From: Candidatus Treponema caballi
Lineage (GTDB): Bacteria; Spirochaetota; Spirochaetia; Treponematales; Treponemataceae
NCBI GenBank assembly: GCA_018066285.1
Contig: JAGHRS010000019.1
Location: 62,001-126,000 of the forward strand
DNA: 64,000 bases
Direction of reading: 5' to 3'
In this document: positions 62,085 through 64,000 of the stretch, one piece after another
Numbering within the stretch: position 1 is the stretch's first letter
Layout of the letters: the number at the start of each line of letters is the position of its first letter
The notes under the pieces: generated by a model
What the model saw: the letters and a program-made list of their open reading frames with translations, nothing else
What the model was told of the DNA's origin: nothing
Databases searched by the model: none
Translations under genes and position numbers: made by a program

Positions 62085-63679
62085 TGGAAACTAAACCAGC
62101 TCTTGAAGAGCTTACCCCAAAAGAAATAGTAAAACAGCTCGACAACTACATTGTCGGCCAGCATAAGGCAAAGAAGTCTGTGGCAATCGCGCTCAGAAAC
62201 AGAACGCGCCGCCTCAAGCTTCCCGAAGACATCCGTGACGAAATTGCACCAAAGAACATCCTGATGATTGGACCGACTGGTGTCGGAAAAACTGAAATTG
62301 CCCGCCGTCTTGCAAAGCTGGTTGGTGCTCCGTTCATTAAGGTTGAGGCTACAAAATACACAGAAGTAGGCTATGTAGGACGCGATGTTGAAAGTATGGT
62401 CCGTGACCTCATGTCAGTCGGTATCAACCTGGTGAAGGCTGAGATGCAGGAAACACTCAAGACAAAAGCTGAAGAAGCTGTAGAAGAAAGCCTGCTTGAC
62501 CTTCTGCTTCCCGGAAGCCGTCCGGAGGCAGTTAAAAAAGCGGAAACAAAATCAGCTTCAGCTGCACCAAAAGGATTTGCCATCGGCAACATCTTCGGGA
62601 ACGTTGCAAGCTTTGGTACCGTTACGGTAAAGCCAGTTGAAAAAAGCGGGAACGCCGCTGATGAAAGCGGAAAGACAGCCGCCGGCTCTGCTGACGGAAG
62701 CGTTATTGCTCTGGGAGACAGTTCATCAGCTTACAGCGCGGCTGAAAGTGCATCATCCGGTTCTTCTGCAGACAGCAGTGCAACAGGAGGTCAGCAGTCA
62801 ACGCGCGAAAAGTTCCGCCAGATGCTCCGTGAAGGCAAGCTTGAGGAACGGACTGTAGAAATTACAGTAAGCCGCCGCGCTCCAATGCCAAATATGGAAA
62901 TCCTTGCCGGCGGCAACATGGATGACATTGAAGAGACTATGCAGAATATCACTTCAATGCTTTCTGGCGGCAACCAGAAGAAAAAGAGCGTTACCATTGC
63001 AGAAGCACGCCGTATCCTTACAGAACAGCAGCTTGAACGCATGACGGATCCTGATAAAGTTACTGAAGAAGCCAAGCGCCGCGTTGAACAGATGGGTATC
63101 ATCTTCATTGATGAAATAGACAAGATTGCAACAGGCGGTTCAGACAGCCGTGGTCAGGATGTTTCCCGTGAAGGCGTTCAGCGCGATATCCTTCCTATTG
63201 TTGAAGGTTCAAACGTCAATACAAAGTGGGGCGTTGTTGATACGACTCATATCCTCTTTATTGCAGCCGGTGCGTTCAACGTTTCTAAGCCGAGTGACCT
63301 CATCCCCGAGCTGCAGGGTCGTTTCCCGCTTCGTGTAGAGCTTGATTCTCTGAATGCTGAAGATTTCAAGAAGATTCTTACAGAGCCGAAAAACTCCCTG
63401 ACGCGTCAGTATGAAAGCCTGCTTGCTACTGAAAACGTAAAGATTACGTTTGCTGAAGAAGCAATTGAACGCATGAGCAGCCTTGCAGCTGACGTCAACC
63501 AGCGTGTTGAGAATATCGGCGCGCGTCGTCTGCATACCATCATGGAGACCCTGCTTGAAGACCTGTCATTCGAAGCTGATGAGCATGCCGGTGAAACAAT
63601 TGAAATCACTGCTGCTTATGTTGATGATAAGCTGAAGGATGTGGTTCAGAATCAGGACCTTTCAAAGTATATTCTGTAA
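62084..63679 (+). CDS. hslU: ATP-dependent protease ATPase HslU, with long insertion
   Basis: HslU (ClpY) is the AAA+ unfoldase partner of HslV. It has ELTPKEIVKQLDNYIVGQHK, Walker A GPTGVGKTE, EVGYVGRDVESMVRDL, Walker [13 protein letters not shown], and a C-terminal sensor-2 region ending QDLSKYIL, the tail that docks on HslV. At 531 residues it is about 90 longer than E. coli HslU (443). The surplus is a Ser/Ala/Gly-rich stretch at about 148-236 in the I domain, rich in SS and AES. A terminator follows, ending the series that began at mraZ. Confidence 0.95.
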   Translation: METKPALEELTPKEIVKQLDNYIVGQHKAKKSVAIALRNRTRRLKLPEDIRDEIAPKNILMIGPTGVGKTEIARRLAKLVGAPFIKVEATKYTEVGYVGRDVESMVRDLMSVGINLVKAEMQETLKTKAEEAVEESLLDLLLPGSRPEAVKKAETKSASAAPKGFAIGNIFGNVASFGTVTVKPVEKSGNAADESGKTAAGSADGSVIALGDSSSAYSAAESASSGSSADSSATGGQQSTREKFRQMLREGKLEERTVEITVSRRAPMPNMEILAGGNMDDIEETMQNITSMLSGGNQKKKSVTIAEARRILTEQQLERMTDPDKVTEEAKRRVEQMGIIFIDEIDKIATGGSDSRGQDVSREGVQRDILPIVEGSNVNTKWGVVDTTHILFIAAGAFNVSKPSDLIPELQGRFPLRVELDSLNAEDFKKILTEPKNSLTRQYESLLATENVKITFAEEAIERMSSLAADVNQRVENIGARRLHTIMETLLEDLSFEADEHAGETIEITAAYVDDKLKDVVQNQDLSKYIL

Positions 63680-63709
63680 AAAAAGCTGCCATCTGGCAGC
63701 TTTTTTTTA
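63677..63709. terminator. Bidirectional Rho-independent terminator
   Basis: AGCTGCC (63684-63690) pairs with GGCAGCT (63695-63701), with A run before and T run after. It serves hslU and, on the minus strand, the regulator that ends at 63707. Confidence 0.88.
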
Positions 63710-64000
63710 TATGAAGTATTCCGGATACTGTTCCTTGATGGCGTTTTTATCGACTTCAAGGCGGGAAAGATGTTTCTGGAGAAGGCGGAGTGCTTCATCC
63801 TTGTTGTGATTCTTTATAGCCTCAAGAATAGCCTTATGATCGTCTACAATCTTGATTTCCTTGACAGAGTGAAGACTCATGGCACGCAGGCGGTCAAAGT
63901 GAACGTTCATAAGCTGGACCATGTAATAGCACTGCATTTTATTGCAGAGTTTGTACAGATAACTGTGGAAGGCATCATCCAGTTCCATGATTTTATCCAT
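63707..64000 (-). CDS. FCD-domain (GntR family) regulator, C-terminal end
   Basis: The last 97 codons visible of a minus-strand gene that continues past the window; its beginning is not seen. The fragment shows the helical FCD ligand domain: ELDDAFHSYLYKL early and DDHKAILEAIKNHNKDEALR with a following QKHL, where the D, H and H bind a metal in relatives. FCD regulators carry an N-terminal GntR winged helix, which would lie off the edge. Their ligands are often sugar acids or organic acids. Its stop codon lies within the terminator stem region's T run. Confidence 0.82.
   Translation of the reverse strand: MDKIMELDDAFHSYLYKLCNKMQCYYMVQLMNVHFDRLRAMSLHSVKEIKIVDDHKAILEAIKNHNKDEALRLLQKHLSRLEVDKNAIKEQYPEYFI

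Noticed and set aside
1-64000. CRISPR arrays, insertion sequences, prophage, rRNA
   Set aside because: No regularly spaced direct repeats, transposase, phage genes or rRNA sequence seen on either strand.

Overview
The window looks like chromosome from a spirochaete of the genus Treponema or a close relative. Three blocks point there: a FlaA flagellar sheath gene behind an N-acetylmuramoyl-L-alanine amidase and a GerMN-domain gene; a radical SAM/SPASM protein of the spirochaete-restricted 'spiro-SPASM' type; and a run of mraZ, rsmH, ftsL, murF, ftsW, ftsQ, ftsA, ftsZ, xer, dprA, topA, xer, hslV, hslU. Base composition is moderate and even. I see no insertion sequence, prophage, CRISPR array or rRNA. 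Nearly all sequence is coding, with many 1-26 bp overlaps between neighbours.

Layout. 1-2.7 kb (minus): a cut gene of unknown function after hflC and hflK. 2.8-8.4 kb: a DEAD-box helicase (minus), a divergent glycosyltransferase (plus), then the trigger factor-clpP-clpX operon (minus). 8.4-10.8 kb: five tRNA genes (Gly, Leu, Lys, Arg, His, all minus) around a membrane chemoreceptor. 10.8-14 kb: a ComFB-like gene diverging from a lipoprotein, a possible PilZ/DUF1577-type gene and an orphan. 14-16.3 kb: an AI-2E-type exporter and serS (minus). 16.6-21.3 kb: smc with an atypical hinge, a small membrane protein and a very acidic lipoprotein. 21.3-27 kb (minus): a TPR protein with a degenerate Mrr-like domain, a metallophosphoesterase, a ParB-like protein and an RsbU/STAS/RsbW-like partner-switching set. 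27.1-34.4 kb (plus): two TPR proteins, a diguanylate cyclase, a GH36-type alpha-galactosidase and a probably frameshifted DinB-like gene. 34.4-37.9 kb (minus): mutL, xseB, xseA. 38-44.5 kb (plus): a compact four-gene cluster of spiro-SPASM protein, glycosyltransferase-like protein, cytidylyltransferase/PseG-like/methyltransferase fusion and ATP-grasp protein. 44.5-47.3 kb: amidase, GerMN protein, flaA. 47.4-48.1 kb: an unknown minus-strand gene. 48.2-63.7 kb: the division, topoisomerase and HslVU series. 63.7-64 kb: the end of an FCD-domain regulator (minus).

The best candidate for an undescribed system is the 38-44.5 kb cluster. Its enzymes (CMP-sugar transferase, PseG-like sugar-nucleotide enzyme, methyltransferase, ATP-grasp ligase, radical SAM) suggest a dedicated glycoconjugate or modified-sugar pathway, perhaps for the flagellar sheath or cell surface. 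That role is inference. A second signal is a set of six genes with a -10 hexamer 6-9 bases before the start codon and no Shine-Dalgarno sequence, suggesting leaderless mRNAs. Other points are modified versions of housekeeping proteins: repeats in MutL, a long insertion in HslU, and an SMC without a recognisable hinge.
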